From positions 1-64,000 of the forward strand of contig JAODUP010000907.1 of NCBI GenBank assembly GCA_025642065.1: a DNA stretch of 64,000 nt. Reading direction: 5' to 3'. This document shows, piece by piece, positions 46,705 to 59,574 of this stretch. The notes beneath the pieces are model-generated. The model made no database searches and was not told where the DNA came from. It saw only the letters and a program-made list of their open reading frames with translations. Numbering within the stretch: position 1 is the stretch's first letter; each line of letters starts with the position of its first letter. The position numbers were made by a program, and so were the translations under genes. This DNA comes from Paralvinella palmiformis (lineage: Eukaryota; Annelida; Polychaeta; Terebellida; Alvinellidae).

Positions 46705-46963
46705 AACTAAACAAGCATGATACAATATGTCACAGGCATCATCCCGGAATCACAGCCGGGGAGTCTACTCGCCAAGAAATTAACCAAGCATGATACAACA
46801 TGCCACAGACATCATCCCGCACATACAGCCGGGAGACTACTCGCCAAGAAACTAAACATGCATGATAAAATATGCCACATACATCATCCCAGACATACAG
46901 CCGGGAGTCTACTAACCAAGAAACTAAACAAGCATGATAAAACATGCCACAGACATAACTAAG
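46705..46963. repeat. 72-73-bp tandem repeat, about 3.6 copies
   Basis: Copies begin at 46705, 46778, 46850 and 46922 with AA(C/T)TAA(A/C)CAAGCATGAT or close variants, then cacagacatcatcc and cagccggga. Because the period is close to 24 codons the array stays open on both strands (81 and 93 codons) and the translation repeats LLAKKL..HD..CH.HHP. This is a minisatellite in an intron and is not evidence of a protein. Confidence 0.88.
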
Positions 46964-47581
46964 AATAAGATCCAATCCGACGACATGCATATACGCTGTG
47001 GAATGCGCTATCGACTGCACTATACGAACGCCCGCGTACCCACACCAGAGAAAGAACAGTTAAATCGAACACTTCCGATCCCCGAACAAAAGCCAGCATG
47101 AAGACATATACTAACTATGTCTGCCCGCCGGTGGCTGTTTCTGTTCACCCCCCCCCACCGACACACCTGAATACTAATCATGTATAGTTCATCAGCGATA
47201 TCAATAAACCATCACAGTCATCTATGCAGAGATAATACAAATTAAGTCCCGTTGTCGTCAGTCAGACAGAGAACCGGAGTGGGTTGGTCATAATGTTGGC
47301 CAACAGTATTAATATAAATAAGACAAGAGCCCACACTCTGACTGAACAACACTTCATCGTAACTCGGCGTAATGGCTCAGTGCTCCGAGTGCTATTATTA
47401 ATACCGACATTCATAAATCGGTGCTGAGGTCATCCTTTGTGCTCCACGTCACGCAAATCATGATGATATTTGTCTGTTAATTACATACACCGGACCAGTT
47501 GCAAACGTGTGCCCGATGCCGTTGTTTCAAATAAAGTGCTATTCTATTATTTCACCATAAACAAATATTATATTTACACAC

Positions 47582-47610
47582 ACACTCTCCCTCTCTCTCT
47601 CTCTCTCTCT

Positions 47611-47652
<42 letters not shown>
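47582..47652. repeat. (TC)n and (AT)n compound microsatellite
   Basis: About 13 CT units followed directly by an AT run of about 40 bases, in the RPL29 intron. Confidence 0.9.
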
Positions 47653-47655
<3 letters not shown>

Positions 47656-50448
47656 GAATGGTTCTTGTGATATCATTGACTTCTAATCTATCGAAGTGTC
47701 TCTGTCCCAATAGTTATCAGTACGCATCAATATTACGGATTTACAGCCCAGTACCACAAACATTTTCATAACAATATTATAATGTATCATACAATTATTC
47801 ACCAACACGCGCGCGCACATTCACGTACACACACAGTAATACCCGAGCGCTACACAGCTGTTTAGTGATTTCCCAATAACACGTCTAAAGAACAATGCTT
47901 ACAATGACATTAACTTCATAATCATCAATGGTGGTCTCTAACTAAGTTCTATTACATAGGCATTATCCAGTGTAGGATACTATATTGATATCAGAGATAC
48001 ACAATACGACACAACGACAAATGTAGGTCGGTCGAGGGAACCATTCAGGAATTATGATAATTACAATCATAAAGGTTATCTGAACATACATAATAAAAAT
48101 ATAACGATTGAGTAGGTCGTATGTATTGTTTGACCTTGATAGCATGCATCGCGCCCAGATATCAAAAGCTGACATAAATATAAGATGGCAACATATGCTA
48201 CGGCCCACCAGAAACAGGTTAAATGTGATGAGGCAGGAGATTACGTGAACAAATAACCCGAATAGAGGACAGAACTGACAGGTTACTTACTACAACCAGC
48301 AACACGACACTACTGAGGGCAGGACACTTCCAACTACGGTACAGCTCAAAAGCTGTAAAACACGTCGGAACGTATTTCCCTAGAAGAGGTCTCGAACAAT
48401 AGGTAGCAGGATTTAAGGATCATTTAAAAATCGAATTGCTGTTATTAGCTTATTGGCCGCTGTGGCGACATATTACGTTAAAACACGGACATAAACAGTG
48501 AACTTGCTACAAAGGCCAAGAAAGAAAGCACAGTCTAAATACTCCCATCACCATCCCCCCCCCACCCCGGCCAATAAGGCAGGCCAGTAGGTGAGCTACC
48601 TTTCTGTTGTAGTAAACAAAGAGGAAGAAAGAATGCAAAAAAGTCAAGACAAGTAATGTCGTGATAAAACGTTCCCGTATGTTCTTTGTCTTGGACCAGT
48701 TATTTAAGAAAGATGAAGATACCGGTAGAATAGCCTTCGATCTATTTTTGATGCACACAAAGGCCTATTCTGAGCTAACCAGCCCGTAGTTGCTGATGCA
48801 GTACTTCAATTCATAGCTAAAAAACTTGTCTCTTTACGGGGTTCCGACCTAAATTTCTGATGTAGAAAGAGGAGAACAAGTACGAAGATGTAGAAAACCG
48901 CGTCAGACCCGTGATGTATTGTTTTACTCAGGAGAATCATCTCTAGCTTTCCTGGAAATGAAGCCCTGGTGCTAGGCCCAAAAAATCAAAGGCACAACAC
49001 ACTGTATGAATGAAACCTTCTGGAGTGGTGGCGGATTAGCATTAAAGATAGGAGACGGTCGTCTCAGCTAGTTGGGTGCGCACACGCACGGGCGTGAACA
49101 CACGCACGCGCGTACACACACACACACACACACACACACATAAACACCCGTGCACAGAAACGTCCACTAAGTACAGGGCGTACACAAAAGAGGCCACAGT
49201 ACAGGAGCAACAACCGGTGATGGTGGATACAAAAACAGCCAGTATTCCCATGGCTGTCACCATCAAGGCCGTCACGAGGGTCCCCCAAGCTATTAGCAGC
49301 CTCCGTGTGGTAGATACACATATCACCACTCTGCAGTGCCATTCTCAATTCTGTTTACACACAGGAGAAGGCTATTTGTGGATACAGCTACCGCCACAGT
49401 GCGTTCCTTTAAGATGGCACAACTCTCCGCAGACAGACAGACAAACTACGGGAAGGCAGTATTGCGATCGTCCATTTATCTCTAGACCAAACCGAGTAGC
49501 GTAAAAAGACAGCTCCAATATAAAGACAATATTATGGAATCATACCAGCTCAAAATTATACAAAACTCTGTGCCATTAGTATCCCAACAAACTGTCAACT
49601 CGAAACTTCATGTCCCTTACTGAGCCAGCAACACTATCCACGCCATATTTAATGTGGTAACATTCAATACACTTAATCAATGGGTCATTACGGTTGATTG
49701 GAAACAAATCACGCTCTATAACGAGCACGAAAGAGAGAGGATATGTTCACACATATGCAGTCAATCACATATTCACACGCTGGGGAAAAAAACGGACAGA
49801 CGAACACGAATATAAACAGATGTATATAAATAACTATGCTACTAGATTGACTACCGACTTTTCAACATGTACAGTGCTGATATATACCATTACTCGATTA
49901 ATGCTGAAGGTAGGCAAATTTACTGATTAACTCGCATCTCATTCATAATACAGGTGTTTCACCTAGAAAAATGGCTGTACATCGCCGGAGGCGGCAGATC
50001 ACCTTTAATTATACATGTATCAGTTTTCAACCTCTACCATTTGAAATCACTAATGTAAGCAGTCCTACTGCAAAACTAACAGACGTTACATCACGTGTAA
50101 TTTGAAATAGTGCATATACTTATTTTTTTAATTTCGTTTTCAGTGACCATTAGTTCAAACCTAAAATATTAAATATTTTACTGTAACTCAACATTGTTTA
50201 TGTTGTGGGTGACTTATTTAGCTTGGAGTCTGACTTGGTGATAGCAAACTGACCACTGTTCCTCCAATAAAACGGTAAACTTGTAACCGGGAAACATCTC
50301 TTAGCTAGCTGTATAGTCCATCCTATCTGATGAAGACGCTGCATATCGTTCATTCGATCAGCAGGATTTAATTTGGTTCCAGTATTACAAATAATTAACC
50401 AATTATTGAGGTTCTATGAAAGGATAGAGAGTGACTATCTAGCTATCC

Positions 50449-50492
<44 letters not shown>

Positions 50493-53065
50493 ATCACACA
50501 CACACGTATATATACTATACCATGGATTATAATTAGCAATATGCATGCTCAGTGCGACCGTGTTGCGTAGTTATTTACTGACCTTTAATTAAATGTACTT
50601 GTATGTGGAATTGTCAAATGACCGACTAACTTTCAGTGTGTTAATTGAATATATCTAAGTTATTATATCTACACGAACAGTTACGCGACGTGCACGCACT
50701 CTAGTCACAGATCATTCTGGAAGCGGCAATATTTTTCCACGTATGGATATAAATGAGATCAGTTGTTATCTCTTAAGATATCTACCAAGTAACATTGTAA
50801 ACGGAAACGCAATGTAGTTCGACTGCAGATGGAATTATCAATTACTGGTAAGTTAACGTAACTGTTACGTAGACATTTCAAATGCATATAAATAAAAATA
50901 TAGATTAACTACTAATAAATAAATATACAATTATTTTTGGACACTCCAAGAACTTCCAAACCGCCTGGTCAAAACTGAAGGAAAGGTATGTTCAGTATAT
51001 TTTTATAAATAAACACAAATCACTTACGCGTGTAGAAAATTCATTTATGTAAACCAGTATGAAATCAGGCCCCAAACTATGATTGGTACACGAACAAGTC
51101 CTTATGGAAGGACGACTAACCAAAAAATAGCATACGACCAAATCGTTGTAATGCACAAACCGAAACTAATTACTTAATATTTAGGAAAATGTGAGATTCA
51201 CAATGTTATTGATAATAGGGTATACCGGAACAATAAATTTAATTGATTATATTTAGTTGCCACATCTGTACAAAGAGCTAACCGATTGATTCACTGCGGT
51301 CGTATCACGAATTGCCGATTCATAACACGACATTAACCATCCAATATTACTACGTCATACTCATTTAACTAGATATCCACGTGTTGAGACACCACGGGTG
51401 CGCATTATATCCACACGACTGCCTTAATCATTTATCGGCATCAAAACCATCAGAGATGGGACAATTCGCCACGATACAGATGTGATGAGCATAAAAATAA
51501 CACAAACATCATAATCACAAAGCGGACCATTTCGACGAGCTATCTATAAATAATGCAGGGCAGACAGCCGAGTGACGCGGATGACATCAGCCAGACAGCA
51601 GTCAACACGCCATAAAGCATGCACCGGGCACAAATCATTGTGTTCGGCAGTTTAAATGCTTACCGCTCTAGTCGACCATCTAGCAACACAAACGCAAATA
51701 AACAGGTACCGACACCGGTCTGGTTACCACTAGCTACTCGTCCAAAACATATTATGATAAACAGTAGAAAAAGAGACTATCCCACTACATTGTTACTAAT
51801 GATATATTTTATAATGCTTAATGTGACATGACCAGTTATTGTCAGACTCCTCTCCGACTCGATCGTATACTGACTGATAAAGCATCATAATAAAGAGTAC
51901 CAACATAACGGAGCACATGATAAAGCGGGCTAGGCTCTGTGTACAGTGATGACACATCAAAGCGTTGATGAGATCCTTCTTAGAACGGAGTTAAGTACTT
52001 AGTCGCCACATCCTGCCTGCCAACTGCTAACCGCAAACGGTGCAGTGAGTGGGAAAGTATACCGGCTCTATCTGGATACCATTAACAGGATGTTGGGCAA
52101 GTTCTTCTACATCGCACATATCGTGTCTAATTCTTTCTTTTTTTCCCCTTCACCTATCTACAGTTAAGTTCAATCCTTGTTATGGACGAATTCCACGGGA
52201 GCGCGTTGCATCGGTTTTGTCGCTTATTTGCGGGGCAATAGATTTAAGCTTAACATGGGATTAGGCAGATTACCGGATAGACTACCACATACCGATATCT
52301 TCTCAGCATTCAAAGCAAACGCTAAAACTATTGTGCAGATGCCACTGGAAACATAATTAGTCGTTAAACACAGAAATATGCATTACTGAAACATAAACAG
52401 TGCTTCGGACGCAGTAAGCAATGAATTACAGAACACGTCGAATATGATTTATTGATTGCAGCCCAACTCTCGTTTTGATTACTTTTATTATCGAGTAGTA
52501 AAAACCAGAAAATGAAATAGCCATGCTTATTTTAGTTCTATTTTAACAAAACTTGTTTGAAGTTAAATTATAAAATACAAAAATTGCTGCTGTTTTTGTA
52601 GTTGTTACTGCTGCCGCTACTACTGTAGTCGGTTGTTTACACTTTTAATATATTTTACTGATAGTAATAAAAGATAATATATGCCGTTTTAACGTACTCT
52701 ATGAAAAATACTAGCCGGTTCATTATTGTTAAACGTACTTTAGCCTTACATCAAACAGACCAATTCAGTTTCCCATCGATTTCATTAGCTGCCATATTGT
52801 AAACACCAAGTTTGGGGTGCGCCTTTTTTAACAAGCAACCCATGAGTTTGTTTGTAATTTGTATTTAACTAAACAAATTCCAGTTCTGTCTGAACCATTT
52901 GTCTGACTTTACTATCCAAGGAATCACATGCCCTTTCTTGCTTATGTACCAGACTTAACTTTAAAAAAGGGTATTAAGGATGTTCCGAGTACCACTCATC
53001 GGCGAACTGTTTTATTCCAACATGAAGTATCATATAAGCGGTGTCTAGTGTAGTTTTATACACTA

Positions 53066-53333
53066 TGCTCAATGTTCACGTGGCTATCGCTAGGTGGCAA
53101 GAGTGAGTTGGGTAAAGTCTATTATTGAAGAAGTACTAATAAGACCTATTGATTTTACTTAGAGACCCCTGATTAATGAAGTCGAGTAAGGTAACATCCG
53201 TGCTCAAAGTTCACGTGGCTATCGCTAGGTGGCGAGAGTGAGTTGGGTAAAGTCTATTATTGGAGTATTAATAAGACCTATAGATTTTAATTAGAGACCC
53301 CCTGATTAATGAAGTCTAGTAAGGTAACATCCG
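53066..53333. repeat. 135-bp tandem duplication
   Basis: 53066-53200 and 53201-53333 align over their full length with few differences (shared words gttcacgtggctatcgctag and gagttgggtaaagtctatta). The unit has no coding frame in common. Not a microsatellite; a local duplication. Confidence 0.9.
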
Positions 53334-55852
53334 TGCCCACCCACCCATCCACCCCATTTACAATCCAACTAACATAAAACTATTATTTTACTGGGTGGCA
53401 GAGTAGGGAGCACAAAGTATTCCTTGGAAATTTACTAATCGCCAAATCGTTTCAGCCTTTTTTTCTCTACTTACAGACTGGAAGTAAATCATCTAAACAC
53501 GAAACTTCCATTTACCAACATCATCACACATAGTACAATTGTACTAACACACAAACAGGAAAACAATTAATCGGCCATACCAAACAAAGCGTACAAAACA
53601 TCCACCACCCAATCCAACTGTGACGCTAATAACAACAAAAACTATTTCACCATCCAGCATCCACGTATTTATATAACTTCATTATTTAAACATGTAGACG
53701 CAGGATGTACTTCACGTTGATTGTCTTTTTAAAGTTATTCCTCGTTTAAACATACTAAACTACATTGTATTGTATTAGTTAATATTTGCTGTACTGTACC
53801 CTTATAGTAAAGACTGTTTTAATTATAAAATCACTGAGTACACAATTCTTCAACTCAGTTTCCCTAACATTAATTCACAGGAAACAACAGCTGATAGATA
53901 ACCAAGTTTTAGGCCTGAGAGCAATCAACATGAACTGGTCAGTTTACTTTACTCCAGTCACCTTCTTCGGTAGCATTGCAAACAATTAGGGTAAACTGTG
54001 ATCACCTTAGACGCACTTAGGTGTCGATATGGCCTTTTCAGACAACACACTATACTACTAGGGCCCATATATGAACCGCCTTATGCAAGCATTACTCAAG
54101 GCCCCATCCAGACTTGGTGGATCTCTCAGAACCAGATGGTCCTCAAACGACCGTTCCTCGACTATTGTCGAAAAAGAACTCCAGACTGCCAGAAGGAGAA
54201 CTCTCCCAATGCTTCTACAATCACCGGAAAGATTACCTGGTTTAAACACAAACAGTGATCTATTCATTCCCTCCCTCACACACTCACAGAGAGAGAGAGA
54301 GAGACTGCCAAATACAGCTGCCTGTTACTGACACCACAGTCTCCAAATTTCTAGTTAGGTGACAAAGACAAAAGTATTATGCTGGCTGCAATACAGAGCC
54401 CACATTGTCACGAGTCATCCACTATCACCGCCATACATATATCTCTACAATGGCAAGAGTCAACTGTTACAATAACCGGGAGTGGTTAACATCAGAAAAG
54501 TAATGAAAACTTAACAGTCAATAATTGATAATAACATGTGAACGTAAAAAAGGTACAATGCATCAGATCAATGTTCCACGTTTTTGAATGGGGCTTCATT
54601 GTTCACCAGGTCGCGCAAACCAATCAGAATTGAACAAAACGGATAATTTAACAACAGTAAACACGTCGCGCTTACAAACTCAGCTGATAGTAGTATAATC
54701 TATATTTATTTATGAAACTGATGGGCAAAAGATAATGTATATACGGTAATCTCCGCACCTGACAAACACCTACACGGGCACATTAAAACAACTTCTGAAC
54801 GGGGCCATTTATGGCTACACCGACCCTATAGTTTCTATTCTTGTCTATGGCTCACTTTATGTTCATAAATACTTGATGGGAATTGGGACTAAATACGTGT
54901 GTCTATAGTTCTGTCTGCGAATACATATGAACAAATACAAGGTCATGTGGAGAAAGAGTGTTTACTCAAATAACACTAAAATGAAATGAATAGGAGAATA
55001 GCCCCCCCTCCCTTTTATGAAAAGCGACCTTTAGCCATCGCTTCCTATTATCAGCCAGTTTGTGGTTTATACCTGAGTAACTATAATTAGTGTACTATTT
55101 CTGTCTGCCGGAAGTCGCCCACGTCTCAACCGACGATGCCACTCCTTGGCACGTGGTTAATACACAATGAGATCGGATTAACCAGGCCGGCATGGGAATA
55201 ATTAACTCATAATGAAACTCATAATACAACCGACACGATATAACTATATAGTGGCTTGGTAACGAAGATCAGCATATTGAAAAGGCCATACATGTGTATA
55301 AAAATATCACCGAACACGCCGAAAATCATTATTGAGCTTTCAGGTAGTAGGTTCCGGCAATGCCAAGTGATATTTAAATGAACCCTTGAATGTAAAACCA
55401 ACAAACAGTAAATTACAGTATAAAGAATACCTCCGTTCAGCCGGTCACTGATCAGTGTATATCATCTTCCCAAATGAAGTAAACAACGAATATGATTCAT
55501 GTCTTATACTGGAATTGCATAAATACATCACTGAAAAATTGGAACCAGATATTCTCCCGAATGCGGTAAATTACCTATACGCTGGCATTTGCAGATGATC
55601 ACCGCCATAAACTACAACTGGTACAGAAACCGCAGAGCACAAACATCTGTGGTGGACAAAACGGTAGGGACTGTACTGTGCACAGACCGCGCACCAGAGT
55701 CTTGTATCTGTGCAGAGAGGTGATCCATTTTCGCAGTGGAAAACGACCACAGAGTGCCGCAACAGGTGCAATGCTATCACCTCTCCGTACTTCAGACAGG
55801 CGTAGGTGTGTTGTTGTGTCCAGGTTTTTTTCTTCCTTTCTTCTGTCAACAG

Positions 55853-55956
55853 GTTTGCCGCTATGGACCAGACAAGTGTGGTTTCTGCGTTCAACGTCTA
55901 TTATTAGACGGAGCCAACTTCAAGATGTTAACGAACAATCCGCAGAAATCTCACTG
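55853..55956 (+). CDS. Candidate orphan exon (Cys-containing), unassigned
   Basis: A long pyrimidine tract (ggtttttttcttcctttcttctgtcaacag) leads into an open segment, VCRYGPDKCGFCVQRLL..., that ends at a GTAACC donor-like site. The splice context is stronger than expected for random DNA and three Cys fall within nine residues, but I do not know the family and the opposite strand belongs to the RPL29 intron. Low confidence. Confidence 0.2.
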
Positions 55957-57756
55957 GTAACCACCGCAAATGCTAGCTCTCAAGCGACCCCCCCCCCCAC
56001 ACACACACAAAGACACTAACGAAATGTGAACAGCAGCCACATTAATGAACAAGTACTAAAATAGAAAAAATAAACTCCTCCTCGCTTACCGATGATTGTA
56101 AGCCATACACCTCGACCAACAGCGGATGAATAGCAGAAAAATATTTACTTTCCAATGTGGTGTGTAAATGCCAAGTTAAACAAGGCAGTGTTTGTTAGCA
56201 AATAAAGCCAACACCCCGAGTTCAGATAAAATCCTATCGCCAGTGTCTTGAAGACCTCCACATCGGTGCGGACACTGACTAAAAAACATATCTAACACCC
56301 CCACGCAAAAAATATGAATCACATCCATAGACCATTGCCATTTTTGTTTTGTCTTGCAAGACCAATCCACGCATCTATATCAATTCAGTTCACAAACTTC
56401 TAATAGTTTTAGGTAAAACGCTGACTGTAAAACCGAACCATATCTTAATTCTATATTAAAATGCTAAAGCTGGCCAAAACAAGGCCTTTTTTTCTGAATT
56501 CATGGAAACAAAAACTACTGAGGCAAGGAACACGAAAGAAAAATATTTTATTTTATTTTTCCTACATATTAACTCAAAACGCAGGACATATAATTTGAAA
56601 AGGAATTTAGCACACACTGTTTTCTTCTTGATTCTGCCACCAAACACATGGCAATTGACTGATCCCATGGTAAACATGAACGGTCCCCCTTTACAAGCAA
56701 GACCATCTTTGACAGTTTATCTCACTCAATTCATTATGTCATGAGGGTCAGTTTACGAAATAAATTTTCTCAAAATACAGGTTGCTAATACTTAGATTTA
56801 AAAAAATGTGTTCAATCACAGAAAAAAACAGTCATTAAATATGCAATTCAATCTTGAAATCATGTTATTTGAGATACGAAACGAACTAACACGAGTCACA
56901 TGTTATGAGTGTCCCAAAAAAGTAGCATCGGTGAATGTCCATCTGATTTGTTTTGCAAGTCATGAAAATATACTGCTGTCTTTGTCGTTCACTATCTTTA
57001 AAACAAAATGTGATTTCATTAACTAGGAGATGCATCATTACGACTTTGAAAATAAACCATATTGCCGAGTACAGTCATGAACTATTTTCCTGTAAAGCAA
57101 ACTGATTTCTAATGGGAATTATGAAGCGACCAATATCCACCTACGGTTGCTAACCTAAAATGGCCATACCAACATGGCTAAAATCTTTTACTTTTAAAGA
57201 GAAAACACAGAAGAAAAAATTTCTGCCTTTCTACATAATAAATAAAAAGGAACAGCATATTTCCACTTGACACTGTTACAAGAAGTTTTAAATACAACAT
57301 ACGATAGCTAAGATGATATATTAAAATCAGACATTTGTTTTCCTGGAATTTTGAATATATCTAAACTACAGGAAATCAGCCGATCTTTGTGACCAGTATG
57401 AAAAGTTCAATCGAATAGAAATCTAGGAATTAATCTGGACAGCACTGGTGAATCCGTAAACTTTCATAGGCTATAACTCTGGACTGTTTTTTATTAGTTT
57501 ATTTACAGATCTTTGTCTGAAATATTTTGGACTCCGTTTCTTCATCATTGCTTTTTACTGGATCAGCATAATTTTATAATCTGTAAACGTTCATTGATAA
57601 CTGTCATTGTATTTAAATGGACGGATTAGATGTGTACGGGCACAGATCTATTTACGTCATTTAACCCATTTCCTTTAAAAGTAGCGTTCATCGCACACGC
57701 ACAAATATTTCCACTTAGCCATCAATCTATACTGGTAAATATTTCCAAACATTTTA

Positions 57757-57841
57757 ACCATGGAAGATGACGATGATGATTGATGTTTTACGCCCACTTT
57801 TGTGCACAAGGCAGGCTAAATGGGCCGTTCACCATGGAAGA
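57757..57841 (-). mobile_element. 5'-truncated SINE with exact 11-bp TSD
   Basis: Only the last 60 or so bases of the family (body end plus GATGAT tail; 57768-57830) are inserted, flanked by exact ACCATGGAAGA at 57757-57767 and 57831-57841. Truncation at the tRNA-head end with intact duplications is the classical result of incomplete target-primed reverse transcription. Confidence 0.88.
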
Positions 57842-59509
57842 AAAAGACTTGGATACTGGCAAGTTACACTCATATTTTGGGGGTTACCCCTTCTACATCT
57901 ACCTTCCACCCTTTTTTTAATGTAAATTATGTTGTACTCGTATTGACTACCATAATAGATGGATAAATAAACTGCTCTAATTTCCAGAAATCCTTCATGC
58001 TACAGAGAAAATGCTAATTAGTTATAGCCTCGATTAAGGTCTCTTCAGTGTCCATTTTTCGGTTGAATTCCCTCTCGCAATGACTTCGGACCGACGCCCC
58101 AAGATATACCTCGGCATCCTAATGCCTACAAAACATAGTACAGCAGGTTGACCAAGCACAAAACTTCTCCACTTCACTAATGGTTACTGCATTCAGTTAA
58201 GTATACACCTAGCTGGGGGATGATACTGAACACTCATTCACCACCATTAACCTGCCAAGAAATGGTGGACATAATGGTTTGGAATCTGTTGTTGTTTGAT
58301 GGATGCTTTCATGAAATAAAAGATGAAACACCATTCAAACACAAGTCGGCATCTGCAGCCCCAATCCAGACGCCTGTGGCCAACAAAGCTACCACTGTAC
58401 CAGGTCAGCCATAAAGATGCCTACTATCTTGGTTACAGCAGATACTAGTTTCCCTAATAATACGCCACTGCCTAAATTAGGTTGATCAGCAGATAAAAAA
58501 AACACATTTATATTCTATTCCCCAAGTCAAAAACTAATTACGAAAAACACCACCTTTTATTCAAAAATAGCAAGCGCAATGCATATTTCAAAGCGTCTAA
58601 TTAAGTCTGGCTAATGCTTATCTTCAGATATGGGCAAGGAATTAGTGTCCTATATGGTAGCAGTCAAAATAAATAGGTCACCAATTTTATCATGTTTGAC
58701 AGCCTAAAGCGACAGAGTAGAGTCGAAATAACAGTTTAACAACATCTATAACTGGACGTGTTCCAAAATTTGTTGACTTCTTTCCTGTATTTTACTGTGC
58801 TGTTTTCATCAATGACTAGACCTCTTGAAATAAATCATAACATAACAGTGAAGGCAGAACATAGGCTGATAGCCATCAAACTGACTCAAAAACATATTTA
58901 TCTAAAGGTCACAGTTATGACACACACACACACACACACACAGACCGACAGAGAAAGAGTCTACGCGCACACGCACACACACAGGATAAGCTATTTATTT
59001 ACATTCAGTGACCATGTGTGACTTGGTGCAGGTGATGCAAATGAGCAAACCAGGATGTTCTGCTTCACCATGACATCAGCAATAACACAAATGATCATGC
59101 AGGGTAATTCCACCTGTGTGGTATCATCATCAGAACTTGATCTCTCGGTGAAACTAAACACAGGAAGTGCAACTTAACTCGTATCTTGGTGAATGGGAGA
59201 TTATGTAAGCCGAACCAGCCTGATTTTGTTTACCTTGATTCAACATGATAAAGCTCACACCCACCATACAACTCACACCCACGTTAAATAGTTTTCCTAT
59301 GTTCTTTATCTGTGGGGGGGGGGGTTAATGGAGAAACTGTAATTTAGAAATGGATGGATGTTTATTTTATGATTATCTAAAAATCAGGAGGCTTTAAAAA
59401 CTGACATCATTAAATGATTTAGTACAGATTAATACAGTATGGATATATTCAAACACACGCAGTTCAAGAATATATTATAACCCTGTCCCATTCCTATTCA
59501 CATACTTAC

Positions 59510-59574
59510 CCCTTTCAGAGATGGATATCTTTGACTTTTTGGTCTCTTGATGCCATTTCTGTGTTGTTTACGAT
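59510..59574 (-). CDS. RPL29: Ribosomal protein L29, internal coding exon
   Basis: The minus strand reads (N)RKQHRNGIKRPKSQRYPSLKG, the conserved central part of eL29. Acceptor aaatttattttcag-like sequence before 59574 and donor AAAGGG|GTAAGT. The exon starts with the last two bases of a codon (phase 1 junction) and ends in phase 0, fitting the acceptor at 46182, so the joined reading is KG|VDPK. The upstream exon with the ATG and the first dozen or so residues is not found up to base 64000 and must lie to the right of the window. The predicted protein would be near 58 residues (inference). Confidence 0.93.

Larger units (their letters stand above)
46183..59509 (-). other. RPL29 intron, 13.3 kb
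   Basis: Bounded by donor GGG|GTAAGTATG (59509) and acceptor ttctcctttcag (46183). It holds a 72-bp tandem repeat (46705-46963), TC/AT and CA runs (47582-47652, 49116-49140, 50455-50490), a 135-bp duplication (53066-53333), GA run (54286-54304), a SINE fragment (57768-57830) and several unassigned open frames (for example 49042-49329 minus with a hydrophobic stretch, 54071-54331 plus, 56502-56744 plus). I found no other L29 exon in between and no recognisable nested gene. Confidence 0.75.

Noticed and set aside
49076..49504. 142-codon plus-strand frame with a His/Thr run
   Set aside because: The start is encoded by a (CA)n run; the remainder has no recognisable domain.
58220..58414. 64-codon frame ending next to a CCAG|GTCAGC donor-like site
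   Set aside because: No acceptor with a pyrimidine tract at the left and no family recognised on either strand.
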